Part shown: piece after piece, positions 24,547-32,594 of the stretch | Numbering within the stretch: the stretch's first letter is position 1 | How the letters are laid out: each line of letters starts with the position of its first letter | Source of the DNA: Alphaproteobacteria bacterium | Lineage (GTDB): Bacteria > Pseudomonadota > Alphaproteobacteria > JANQMY01 | Assembly: GCA_028279895.1 (NCBI GenBank) | Contig: JANQMY010000080.1 | Span: forward strand, 1-34,750 | DNA length: 34,750 nucleotides | Direction: 5' to 3' | The notes under the pieces: generated by a model | Told to the model about the DNA's origin: nothing | The model's database searches: none | The model's input: only the letters and a program-made list of their open reading frames with translations | Position numbers and translations under genes: made by a program

Positions 24547-25854
24547 GTGAGATTGTCCTTATTAAGTACCCAGAAAATCCAGGCGCTCCTTGGCAGTATC
24601 TTCTACGGTTGGATCATTGTACTGATCGGACTACTACTGGGTTTCTTGGGAACTGGCCTAATTTCCTATTCCGCTGGGGTCATGCTTCCATCAATAGCGG
24701 ATAAGATTGCGGACGGGAGTCGCTTCGCGATCGCCATGGGATCTTCGATCGTTGCCGTGGTTTCCGCGATAATTGCGCCCGCGCTTGGACGATATCTTGA
24801 TGAGTATTCGCCGCGCCGAATCATGCTCATTGGCGCGGTAATCGTGGCGGCATCCTTGGCTCTCTTTTCCGTGGTGCAATCAGTCTGGCAATACTATCTG
24901 ATCTCCGCAATCGGTATCGGCATTGGCACCACATTCATTGGAACGATAACGAGATACCGCGCTGTCCTTTACTGGTTTGATCATTGGCGGGGCCGAGCCC
25001 TCGGAATCGCCGCTTTAGGAGCGTCGTTTTCCGGCATCGTGTTTCCACCGATCGTGAATGAGATGATTGAATCCTATGGTTGGCGGATGACTTACCTTGC
25101 GATGGCAGTCTTGATGCTGAGCATTCTTCTGCCTGCGATCCTGATTCTCATGAAAGATCGGCCGGAAGAAATAGGCGAAGTTAGAGATGGCCGAGACTAT
25201 CGTCGCAAGTCTCTTCAATCGGGCGTTTCGATAGAAGAAGAGGCAACCAAACCGTGGTCAACAATAGCAATCGTCAAAGCTCCCGCATTCTGGAGCATTG
25301 GGCTGATTTTCGGCCCGATGATGTGCGTATACTACGCCGTGATGCTCCATCTTTATGGGCATCTCGTCGATATTGGTGTTTCACCATCGAATGCCGCGTT
25401 CACATTGTCTGTGGCAGCGTTCTTCTCACTCGCCGGTAAACCACTGTTGGGGTGGTTGGCCGATGTTTTCGGCGCGCGAATAGCGATCTGGTTATCGCTG
25501 GTAATTCAGGCCATCGCTTTGCTGGGTTTTGTTGTTTCAAGTCAAGCTTGGCATGGCTTTATTGCCGCTGCAGCTTATGGGATGGGCTACTCAGGCCTGA
25601 TCACTCTAAAAACGTTTGCCTTATCTACATCGTTCGGGAGCGGTTCTCTGGGTCTTTCATCAGGTCTGATACGGCGTGTGGAGCTTCCCTTTGTGCTGTT
25701 TGCATCGCCTTTAGCAGGGTTGGCACACGATTTCACAGGAAGCTATCGCATCGCCTTTTTTGTTATGGCGATCATGCTACTGGTGGCTTGCGCTGGGCCG
25801 CTTTTCATCACAGCCGGTGGTGCACAAGAGCGGAGATCGGCCGAGGCACGCTAA
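24547..25854 (+). CDS. MFS transporter, oxalate:formate-antiporter/monocarboxylate-like
   Basis: This 435-residue inner-membrane transporter has about twelve hydrophobic segments. The start of helix 1 (FYGWIIVLIGLLLGFLGTG), the loop GRYLDEYSPRRI and the segment YWFDHWRGRALGIAALGASFSG are characteristic of the OFA/MCT branch of the major facilitator superfamily, which carries small or aromatic organic acids. The start is a GTG at 24547, seven bases after the IclR stop, with only AGAGA as ribosome site. A TTG two codons later is an alternative. Its position in the IclR operon suggests it imports the compound sensed by the regulator. It is followed after 227 bp by the second TonB receptor. Confidence 0.87.
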   Translation: MRLSLLSTQKIQALLGSIFYGWIIVLIGLLLGFLGTGLISYSAGVMLPSIADKIADGSRFAIAMGSSIVAVVSAIIAPALGRYLDEYSPRRIMLIGAVIVAASLALFSVVQSVWQYYLISAIGIGIGTTFIGTITRYRAVLYWFDHWRGRALGIAALGASFSGIVFPPIVNEMIESYGWRMTYLAMAVLMLSILLPAILILMKDRPEEIGEVRDGRDYRRKSLQSGVSIEEEATKPWSTIAIVKAPAFWSIGLIFGPMMCVYYAVMLHLYGHLVDIGVSPSNAAFTLSVAAFFSLAGKPLLGWLADVFGARIAIWLSLVIQAIALLGFVVSSQAWHGFIAAAAYGMGYSGLITLKTFALSTSFGSGSLGLSSGLIRRVELPFVLFASPLAGLAHDFTGSYRIAFFVMAIMLLVACAGPLFITAGGAQERRSAEAR

Positions 25855-25969
25855 CGGAATTCTACGGCCAGCCGAGAATTTTGCATTCCGTTTCCCTCTG
25901 CGAGATTAGTCTATTTTCCGGGACATTCCGCATACCCACGGTCGTTAGCAATAATCCGTTCCCCCTCCA

Positions 25970-25983
25970 ATCGCATACGCGAT
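25970..25983. promoter_or_regulatory. Palindrome ATCGC-ATAC-GCGAT upstream of the second TonB receptor
   Basis: Perfect 5-bp arms surround ATAC. It lies 99 bp before the receptor start at 26082. It is the third ATCG-N6-CGAT site in the IclR neighbourhood. The outer flanks differ from the other two, so this is the weakest of the set. The rest of the 227-bp gap shows nothing recognisable. Confidence 0.4.
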
Positions 25984-26081
25984 CCCTTCGCTCAAAATCT
26001 TTTGTTTCAGTTTGATGATGGATACCGTCGCCAAATCGTATGAGGTCAACACTCAATAAAACCTTGGGGGAGGGGTTTGTT

Positions 26082-28346
26082 ATGGCTTTTCGCACCGCAC
26101 TACTTTCTGCGGCAGCGGCATTACCGTTGCTTACCGCAGGCGCATTTGCACAAGACACTACTGACACACCTCGGCGTGGCGCCGTCGGGACGATTCTGGA
26201 CGAAATCGTCATCGCTGCAACGAAGAAACGGGAAGTAGAAAATGTCCAGCGGGTTCCGATTGCCGTGAGTGCATTCGGCGCGGATCAATTGGACGCATTG
26301 AATTTCAAAGATCTGTCGAGCATCAGCGGACTAATTCCGAACGTGACATTGCGGGAAATTGGGACGTTTAAGGGCGTCGCCGCGTTTAATATTCGTGGCC
26401 TCGGTACCCTGAACTCCATTCCCAGTATCGACCCATCAATCGGTGCATTTGTTGACGGCGTCTATTACGGGATCAATGCCGGCGTTATGTTTGACAACTT
26501 CGACATCGAGAGCATTGAGGTTTTGCGTGGCCCGCAGGGCATCCTGTTTGGGCGCAACGTGATTGGTGGCGCGGTTATCGTTAACACCACGCGGCCGACC
26601 GAAGACTTTAGGGCGAAGTTTCAGGGCCAGGTGAACAATGGATTTCGGGGCACCGGTGTAGACTACACGTTTAGCGGCGTTGTCTCCGGACCGTTGACAG
26701 ATCGCCTGCGCGGCAAAGTCGCGGTCTACTACAACAAAGATGAAGGCTGGTTCAAAAACATTGCTGACGGGGACAAGTTTGGCGAAAGCGAAACAAAATT
26801 GTTCCGTGCTGCCCTGGAATGGGACGCCACGGAAAGCCTTGAAATTTTGGCGCGTTTCGAACATGGCCAGCAGGATGGCGAAGGTACGGCCGCTCAATCC
26901 CACCGCAACGGTTCAGGCGTGCTCGGGTTGAATTTCGATCGGGATACCTATGACTTCTCCATCAACAATCGCGGTGAACAATACAGCGAGTGGAACCAAG
27001 TCATCGTCGAAGCCAACCAGCAAGTGGGATTTGGCAACGGCGTCATTACAAATATTTTCGGCTGGCGGCAGTATAGACAAGCTGCTTGTCTGGACATTGA
27101 TGCAACACCGGCAAATCTCTTTAACTCTTCTTGTATTGAAGATGGTGGCATTGGACCGGAGATCCCGTTTGATGAACCCCTAAACGATCAGGATCAAATC
27201 TCAAATGAGCTGCGTTATGCCGGAACATTTGGGCCCGTAGACTTGACGACCGGTCTTTTCTACTTCGGTCAAGACATTATCTACAGTGAGAATCGCAGTC
27301 TCTTTGGTGGGGCGGTTCGCCAAAGTGGCGGCGGCATTCAGGAACATCATGTGTTCGGCGCCTTCGTGAATTCGGATTGGAACGCGACCGAGAAACTGAC
27401 TCTGAATGGCGGTATCCGCTTCACGAAAGAGTGGAAAGAAGCCCGGATCGCAAGTCTTGAAGCGCCCAAGCCCGGCGCAACACCAACTGGCTTTTGCCTT
27501 ATTGCTCAGGGAACCTGCCCCTTTGACTTTGAGGACAGCGACAGTTGGTCGAATGTCGACTACCGCTTCGGATTCCAATATCAGTGGCTCGAAGAGCTGA
27601 TGACCTACTTCCATTGGTCAACCGGCTTCCGGTCTGGCGGCTACAATCTGCGTAATGCGGATCCGACTGACATTCCGGGACCGTCGGACGAAGAGTCCAT
27701 CAGCAACTTTGAAATTGGCTTCAAGTCTGAGCTGCTCGATGGCATTCAACTGAACGTCGCAGCGTTCCGTATGAAAGCAGAAGATCTGCAGCGTGCTGTT
27801 CTTGCCGTCGGTCCAACCGGCCCGGTTCAGCGAATTGCGAACACGGCCGAAGCGATTATTCGCGGTGTTGAGGCGGATGCTCGGATTTCGATCCTGGACA
27901 ATCTTGCGTTCATCGGCAGTGTTGGATATCTCGACGCGGAGTACCAAGAAGTTCTGTTCGATCTAACGGGCGATGGCATTGTGGATGGCGCAGATTTGGC
28001 TCTTCCATTGCCGAACGCTCCAGAACTCACAACATCCGCGTCGATTATCTACGACCTTGATCTTGGGAACACGGGGTTGATCTCGTCGCGCGTGACATTC
28101 TCTCATCGTGACATCACGTTTGGTACAAATACCGACTCGGTTATTCCGTCTCAAGACACACTTGACTTCAATGTCAGCTATACGCCGGGTCTTTCGGATA
28201 ACTTCCAATTCTCCATATTCGGAAGAAACGTGACAAACGATGTCATCTTCACCAGTGACACACAGTTACCCGCGATTTTGGGCAGCACATACTCAACAAT
28301 GGCCAAAGGACGCATCATTGGCCTTGAAGCTACCGTGAATTACTAA
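26082..28346 (+). CDS. TonB-dependent outer-membrane receptor
   Basis: This 754-residue outer-membrane importer has a signal peptide that ends at GAFA (about residue 23). A TonB-box-like LDEIVIAATKKRE and a plug with SIEVLRGPQGILFGRNVIGG follow. The barrel includes the long segment with DQDQISNELRYAG and ends in EATVNY, with a terminal aromatic residue. The ATG at 26082 is preceded by GGGGGAGGGG at good spacing. An in-frame ATG 14 codons earlier lacks one and would spoil the signal peptide. It is clearly a different receptor from the one at 7899-10364. It follows the IclR and MFS genes and a candidate IclR site, and ends at a strong terminator, so it is probably a separate transcript of the same regulon. 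Confidence 0.95.
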   Translation: MAFRTALLSAAAALPLLTAGAFAQDTTDTPRRGAVGTILDEIVIAATKKREVENVQRVPIAVSAFGADQLDALNFKDLSSISGLIPNVTLREIGTFKGVAAFNIRGLGTLNSIPSIDPSIGAFVDGVYYGINAGVMFDNFDIESIEVLRGPQGILFGRNVIGGAVIVNTTRPTEDFRAKFQGQVNNGFRGTGVDYTFSGVVSGPLTDRLRGKVAVYYNKDEGWFKNIADGDKFGESETKLFRAALEWDATESLEILARFEHGQQDGEGTAAQSHRNGSGVLGLNFDRDTYDFSINNRGEQYSEWNQVIVEANQQVGFGNGVITNIFGWRQYRQAACLDIDATPANLFNSSCIEDGGIGPEIPFDEPLNDQDQISNELRYAGTFGPVDLTTGLFYFGQDIIYSENRSLFGGAVRQSGGGIQEHHVFGAFVNSDWNATEKLTLNGGIRFTKEWKEARIASLEAPKPGATPTGFCLIAQGTCPFDFEDSDSWSNVDYRFGFQYQWLEELMTYFHWSTGFRSGGYNLRNADPTDIPGPSDEESISNFEIGFKSELLDGIQLNVAAFRMKAEDLQRAVLAVGPTGPVQRIANTAEAIIRGVEADARISILDNLAFIGSVGYLDAEYQEVLFDLTGDGIVDGADLALPLPNAPELTTSASIIYDLDLGNTGLISSRVTFSHRDITFGTNTDSVIPSQDTLDFNVSYTPGLSDNFQFSIFGRNVTNDVIFTSDTQLPAILGSTYSTMAKGRIIGLEATVNY

Positions 28347-28377
28347 TCTCCTCCCCGTACATATAGTACGCCCTATT

Positions 28378-28408
28378 GCCGGTAAGCTTCATGCTTACCG
28401 GCTTTTTT
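28378..28408 (+). terminator. Rho-independent terminator of the second receptor gene
   Basis: GCCGGTAAGC pairs perfectly with GCTTACCGGC around TTCAT, followed by six T. It starts 31 bp after the receptor stop codon, and the crotonase gene begins 28 bp beyond it. Confidence 0.93.
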
Positions 28409-28436
28409 ATTCGTATAACCGATCCAGAACGCCGAT

Positions 28437-29174
28437 ATGAATTACGAAAACATCCTTGTTGAGTTCGATCAATCGGTTGCGACCGTGACGTTGAACCGCC
28501 CGGCCAAGAAGAACGCTCTTAGCGTCGCCCTGCGAGACGACCTCCGGCATTTCATCGCGCACGAAACGGCAGCGCTTCACGCGGTTATCCTTACCGGCGA
28601 AGGCGATAGCTTCTGCAGCGGAATGGACTTATCCGAACGGGGTGGCGAAGATGTCATTCGCGAAATGTGGACCTTGATGCAAGCCATTTACGACTGCGAT
28701 GCGGTGTTCATCGCGGCGGTAAACGGTATTGTCCGCGGTGCCGGCCTCACATTTATCAATGCTTGCGATTTTGCCATCGCCGATCCATCAGCGACCTTCG
28801 GCATTCCGGAAACCAAGCATGGATTTTACGGCCCTGCGGCTCTGCCCACTACGCAACTGGTTGCCGCAAAGAAGCTTGTGGCTGAGATGGCTTTAGCCGG
28901 CGACGTGATTTCGCCGGATCGCGCGGCATTGGGATTTCTCATCAACAAGGTAGCTGAACCAGGCAAACTGATGGCGGAAGCCAACCACCTTGCCAAAAAG
29001 CTCAGTGCAATGAACCGGAGCACGCTTGCTGTCGTGAAACGCGGCCTAAACACCCTGCCCTATGACGCTGCGCTGCGCGATCAAGGCGTCGATATGGCAC
29101 TGGACTTAAACCGCACGCTCTTCAAAGACCACCCTGGCCGTCCCGTCAATCAAACTGGACGATACAAAAAGTAA
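28437..29174 (+). CDS. Enoyl-CoA hydratase/isomerase (crotonase) family protein
   Basis: This 245-residue crotonase-fold enzyme acts on acyl-CoA thioesters. The oxyanion-hole segments are GEGDSFCSGMDL (about 54-65) and NGIVRGAGLTF (about 96-106). Both acids of true hydratases seem present: Glu125 (FGIPETKHG) and Glu150 (LVAEMALAGD), so hydration of a 2-enoyl-CoA is plausible, though isomerase or hydrolase roles cannot be excluded. It begins 28 bp after the receptor terminator and so needs its own promoter or read-through. No clear promoter is seen. It converges with the acyl-CoA dehydrogenase, with a hairpin in the gap. Its role is likely beta-oxidation-type processing of the cluster's substrate. 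Confidence 0.9.
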   Translation: MNYENILVEFDQSVATVTLNRPAKKNALSVALRDDLRHFIAHETAALHAVILTGEGDSFCSGMDLSERGGEDVIREMWTLMQAIYDCDAVFIAAVNGIVRGAGLTFINACDFAIADPSATFGIPETKHGFYGPAALPTTQLVAAKKLVAEMALAGDVISPDRAALGFLINKVAEPGKLMAEANHLAKKLSAMNRSTLAVVKRGLNTLPYDAALRDQGVDMALDLNRTLFKDHPGRPVNQTGRYKK

Positions 29175-29184
29175 AAGACGGAAC

Positions 29185-29231
29185 TGGGCCGGCGGTGTTT
29201 TCGTCGAGAGGGCTGACTCTCCACCGGCCCA
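29185..29231. other. Hairpin between convergent crotonase and acyl-CoA dehydrogenase genes
   Basis: TGGGCCGGCGG (29185-29195) and CCACCGGCCCA (29221-29231) can pair with one mismatch around a 25-base loop. It fills the gap between two converging genes. There is no clear T-run on either side, so termination is possible but not assured. Confidence 0.4.
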
Positions 29232-29282
29232 ACTACGCAGTGTCCATATCTTTGGAGGGACACGGACCCTTTTTCCAAGCGC

Positions 29283-30482
29283 CTAATTGGCACCAGGAAC
29301 CGTTGGCTTACCCAAAATCGAGTCAGCGATGATGCGCTGCTGGATTTCTGAGCTGCCTTCAAAAATTTTGGTCAGGCGGGCATCGCGCCAATAACGCTCG
29401 ACGGGATGCAATGTGGTGTATCCAGCGCCGCCCAATATCTGCAGCGCCTCGCTGGTGACGCGTTCAGCCATCTCTGCAGCGAAGTACTTCACCATTGATG
29501 CTTCCTTGTCACAGCGCTTGCCGGAGTCAATCTCATGGCAGACGTAATACATAAGTTGGCGGGCGGCTTCGATCTCGGTTGCCATCGTCGCTAGCTTGAA
29601 TCGGATGGCCTGAAAGTTTGCGATGGGCTGACCGAACTGCACGCGTTCATGGGCGTACGCCGTGGCGTCTTCCAATGCCCCTTGCGCAAGCCCGATGGAC
29701 CGCGCTGCCGTATGAGCACGCGCCCCTTCCAATCCACTGGCGATCGATTTGAAGGCCTTCCCCTCATTGTCCCCCACCAATGAGGCCGGCACCCGCACAC
29801 CGTCGAAGGAAAGCTCGTATGTCTTCCACCCAAAGTATCCGATTTTTGGGATCGGGCTGCCGGAACACCCCTCTGGAAGCGTGCCCGGTTCTTTTTCAAC
29901 CGGAATCACGGTGAGGCCTTGCCAGGCCGGCTTATCGGGATCATTGCTTGTCCGGCAAACCACATTGATCACGTTCGCACCGTCGGCAAACGTACACCAA
30001 TACTTGTTCCCGGTAATAACCCAGTCATCACCGTCCCGAACGGCCCGGCAGGAAACGGACGCCACGTCCGAGCCCGCGTTGGGTTCGGACATTGCGAGCG
30101 AACCAAGATACTGCCCCTGAACCATCAGCTCGATTTTTTTGCGGCGTTCGTCTTCGCTGAAGGCGGGGATAGATCGGTAGTGTCCATTGCCACGTGCGAT
30201 AATGGACCCAACGCTCATCCAAGCGCGGGACAGTTCTTCCGCAACCATGCAATATTCGAAATAGCCAAGCCCCAGGCCGCCATATTCCTCCGGGATCAAA
30301 ATAGCGAAGAAACCAAGCTCTCCCATTTTATTAATGAGATCACGGGGTATGTCCCCTTTCTCTGGATCCAGCTTATTGGCAATCGGCAGCACTTCATTGT
30401 GTGCGAATTCACGGGCCATATCGCGCATCATGATGCGCTCTTCCGTGAGATAGCCGGGAGATTGTGCGTGTGTGTCCGACAT
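29283..30482 (-). CDS. Acyl-CoA dehydrogenase
   Basis: This 399-residue FAD-dependent enzyme oxidises an acyl-CoA to the 2-enoyl-CoA and passes electrons to electron-transfer flavoprotein. It shows the flavin/substrate motif LAMSEPNAGSD (about 129-139), YWCTFADGANV, and the C-terminal signature with LGGAGYTTLHPVERYWRDAR. The catalytic base is Glu375 in IFEGSSEIQ. The length is that of the short/medium-chain group, shorter than known methylsuccinyl-CoA dehydrogenases, so no specific substrate is named. It is the last gene of a leftward operon, seven bases downstream of the malyl-CoA-lyase-like gene and after two MaoC genes. This order gives a dehydrogenation, hydration and C-C cleavage sequence. 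Confidence 0.94.
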   Translation of the reverse strand: MSDTHAQSPGYLTEERIMMRDMAREFAHNEVLPIANKLDPEKGDIPRDLINKMGELGFFAILIPEEYGGLGLGYFEYCMVAEELSRAWMSVGSIIARGNGHYRSIPAFSEDERRKKIELMVQGQYLGSLAMSEPNAGSDVASVSCRAVRDGDDWVITGNKYWCTFADGANVINVVCRTSNDPDKPAWQGLTVIPVEKEPGTLPEGCSGSPIPKIGYFGWKTYELSFDGVRVPASLVGDNEGKAFKSIASGLEGARAHTAARSIGLAQGALEDATAYAHERVQFGQPIANFQAIRFKLATMATEIEAARQLMYYVCHEIDSGKRCDKEASMVKYFAAEMAERVTSEALQILGGAGYTTLHPVERYWRDARLTKIFEGSSEIQQRIIADSILGKPTVPGAN

Positions 30483-30489
30483 GAGCCCC

Positions 30490-31407
30490 TCACATACCGA
30501 TTAAGTCGGCGCGGTCGACCGTGTTCTGAAAGAAACGAGCGGAGGCGGCGTCCACCATCGTCCCCTTGTGACCAACTGAGCCAATACCTTCCGCTTCCGC
30601 CTTGCGGTAGACGTCAATAGTCTCTCGGGCGAAGTCGACTTCCTCCTGCGAAGGAGAGAAGACATCCAATGCCGGTTCGATCTGTGACGGGTGGATTGCC
30701 CATTTCCCGACCATACCAATAGTCAGGGCGCGGTTGCATTCCTCCACATAACCATCTGTGTTCTTGAAGTTGCCGAAGGGACCATCCACTGCGTCAATGC
30801 CCGCTGCCCTGGCGGCAATGGTAAGCTGATAGCGGGGATGGTGGAACACATCGCCCGGATAACCTCCTGTAACGCCAATATTTTTGACGCTCATCCCTTG
30901 AGACGCCGCGTAATCTCCCATACCAAAGATGAGGCATTCGAGCCGTTCGCAGCAATGAGCAATGTCCCACACATTGTGCATAGCCTCCACTTCCTCGATC
31001 AGAACTTCGAGCCCGATCTTCTTTTGCAGACCCAAGCCTTGCTCTAACTGGTCCAACAATCTGTCCACGAACAGAACATCAGCAACCGTAAACGGTTTGG
31101 CGAGCATGATCGTGTCCAAGTTTTCTGCAGCGCCTTCCACAACGGTGATGATGTCCTTGTGACACCACTGCGTGGTCACGTCATTGACGCGAACGCACCG
31201 CACCGTTCTCCCCCAATCAAGTTGATTGAGTGCTTCGATGATGGTTTGGCGGGCGCCGGCCTTGGCCGATGGTGCGACCGCATCTTCCAAATCGCAGAAG
31301 ACGTGATCGGCATTGGAGGCGGCCGCTTTGGTGAGCATTTTTTCGCTAACGCCCGGGACCGCCAGCTGAGAGCGCCTCAGGCGCATGGGTTTTTCTGATT
31401 TTGACAT
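30490..31407 (-). CDS. HpcH/HpaI-CitE family lyase, L-malyl-CoA/beta-methylmalyl-CoA lyase-like
   Basis: This 305-residue TIM-barrel CoA lyase cleaves or forms a C-C bond next to a CoA thioester using a divalent metal. CDLEDAVAPS (38-47) and the substrate arginine in CVRVND (R73) are the CitE signatures. FGMGDYAAS carries a metal aspartate. DGPFGNFKNTDGY and VGKWAIHPSQIE are close to the malyl-CoA/beta-methylmalyl-CoA lyase (Mcl1) group rather than citrate lyase beta. The ATG at 31407 has AGGA upstream. An earlier frame start at 31434 overlaps the MaoC gene. Adjacent MaoC halves upstream and an acyl-CoA dehydrogenase downstream suggest a route in which a mesaconyl-CoA-type intermediate is hydrated and split to glyoxylate or pyruvate and an acyl-CoA. 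Direction and exact substrate are inference. Confidence 0.88.
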   Translation of the reverse strand: MSKSEKPMRLRRSQLAVPGVSEKMLTKAAASNADHVFCDLEDAVAPSAKAGARQTIIEALNQLDWGRTVRCVRVNDVTTQWCHKDIITVVEGAAENLDTIMLAKPFTVADVLFVDRLLDQLEQGLGLQKKIGLEVLIEEVEAMHNVWDIAHCCERLECLIFGMGDYAASQGMSVKNIGVTGGYPGDVFHHPRYQLTIAARAAGIDAVDGPFGNFKNTDGYVEECNRALTIGMVGKWAIHPSQIEPALDVFSPSQEEVDFARETIDVYRKAEAEGIGSVGHKGTMVDAASARFFQNTVDRADLIGM

Positions 31408-31418
31408 ATCGCTTTTTC

Positions 31419-31901
31419 CTATTTGTCGGCCCAATGGCTTCTGCGCTTGATCAACGCTGTGCGCTGAAGTTCCGCCACAAGCTTGTCGTCTTGATTAAGG
31501 CCCCAATGTTGAAACACCACAATTCCGGCATCTTCCCGGTCTGAATCACGCTTCTCGAGGACACGGCTATAGGCAAACAGGGTATCGCCATGAACAACGG
31601 GGAAGGCCAATCGAATCTGATCGAGCCCGATTTCCGCCAAAGCATTTTCGATTGTGTCTTGAGACGCCAACCCCAACACAATCGAAAAATTCACTCCACC
31701 GTAGGAGATTACCGATCCGAGCGGCGTCTTGGACATCATGTGTTCGTTGAAGTGTCCCTGAGCGGTGTTCATCACCATATTGGTGAAATTCACATTCTCC
31801 AGATTGGTGATCGTTTTTCCGCGCGCGTGGCGAATGGTTTGCCCCACTTCGAAGTCCTCGAAGTAGCTGTTGTTGCTGGTCAGCGTGGCCAGTTTACTCA
31901 T
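31419..31901 (-). CDS. MaoC-like hydratase subunit (mesaconyl-CoA-hydratase-type half, second subunit)
   Basis: This 160-residue single hot-dog-fold protein belongs to the MaoC/hydratase-2 family. It starts YFEDFEVGQTIRHARGKTIT and has FPVVHGDTLFAYSRVLEKR, then GIVVFQHWGLNQ, a pattern typical of mesaconyl-CoA hydratases. The active-site strand reads VMNTAQGHFNE, which keeps the catalytic-type His but not the usual Asp-x-Asn-Pro start. Its ATG overlaps the stop of the upstream MaoC gene (ATGA), which implies translational coupling and a heteromer. Known mesaconyl-CoA hydratases usually hold both hot-dog units in one chain of roughly twice this length. Here they are split. The lyase gene follows after 11 bases. 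Confidence 0.87.
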   Translation of the reverse strand: MSKLATLTSNNSYFEDFEVGQTIRHARGKTITNLENVNFTNMVMNTAQGHFNEHMMSKTPLGSVISYGGVNFSIVLGLASQDTIENALAEIGLDQIRLAFPVVHGDTLFAYSRVLEKRDSDREDAGIVVFQHWGLNQDDKLVAELQRTALIKRRSHWADK

Positions 31902-32422
31902 CGGTCCCCTCCCTCACGCATGCGTTTCGCCGCCTTGAAGTCAGAGAGATTGCTGCGTTTGAAATCGAGAACCCGCTCACCCTTCTGGTTAACCCCTTGG
32001 GAGTGCCAAGAAACGATGCCCTTGTTCGGATCTTTCTCGGAAAGCCGTTTTTCCAAAGTCTCTGATTGGGCCGTCAGGGTATCGCCCGGATAGACAGGCT
32101 GATGGTAAGTCAGGTCGTAAACACCCAGAAAAGGTCCCGCGATCCCTTCCGAACAGTCCTCCACCGTCAGCCCAAGGATCACATTAAAGACGAGCTGCGG
32201 ATTGACCACGATATCCGGGTGTCCCAAGGCCTTGGCATATTCGCGGTTAAAATAAAGCGGATTGTAGGACAGGGTCAGATGCGTGAACTCGATCGTGTCG
32301 GATTCCGTGATCGTTCTGCCCCAATGGTGGTGGATCGTCTCCCCCACCTCAAATTCTTCATAAAGCCTGCCGCGGGGCCGGTACTCAGCCGACGCCTTCA
32401 GCTCGGTCACGTCAATGGCCAT
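31898..32422 (-). CDS. MaoC-like hydratase subunit (mesaconyl-CoA-hydratase-type half, first subunit)
   Basis: This 174-residue hot-dog-fold protein has the same layout as its downstream partner: LYEEFEVGETIHHHWGRTIT, then YPGDTLTAQSETLEKR and GIVSWHSQGVNQKGERVL. Its active-site strand reads LSYNPLYFNRE. The Asn-Pro is kept, but the family's Asp and His are replaced by Ser and Tyr, so it may be the non-catalytic or substrate-shaping half. The ATG at 32422 has a strong GGAGGCAGTCA ribosome site. The frame upstream to 32626 is not convincing. It is first in the leftward operon MaoC, MaoC, lyase, acyl-CoA dehydrogenase. It is divergent from the nitronate-monooxygenase-like gene, with a palindrome between them. 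Confidence 0.87.
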   Translation of the reverse strand: MAIDVTELKASAEYRPRGRLYEEFEVGETIHHHWGRTITESDTIEFTHLTLSYNPLYFNREYAKALGHPDIVVNPQLVFNVILGLTVEDCSEGIAGPFLGVYDLTYHQPVYPGDTLTAQSETLEKRLSEKDPNKGIVSWHSQGVNQKGERVLDFKRSNLSDFKAAKRMREGGDR

Positions 32423-32485
32423 TGACTGCCTCCAGTAATGTTGAGCGCGTCGGCTGATTATTGCATTTCGATCAGGGTGCCGAAG

Positions 32486-32501
32486 TCTTGTTCCAACAAG
32501 A
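32486..32501. promoter_or_regulatory. Operator-like palindrome TCTTGTT-CC-AACAAGA
   Basis: Perfect 7-bp arms flank CC in the 172-bp region between the divergent MaoC operon (start 32422) and the flavoprotein gene (start 32595). It is unlike the other palindrome families in the window, so a third regulator may act here. No regulator gene lies next to it inside the window. Confidence 0.45.
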
Positions 32502-32594
32502 TCACATATGCGTTGGTGTGTTCCGGATCCTCCACAGGTCACGGTATTGGTGGCACTTTTAATCACCAGGAACACAAGGGTTTGGCGACACATA

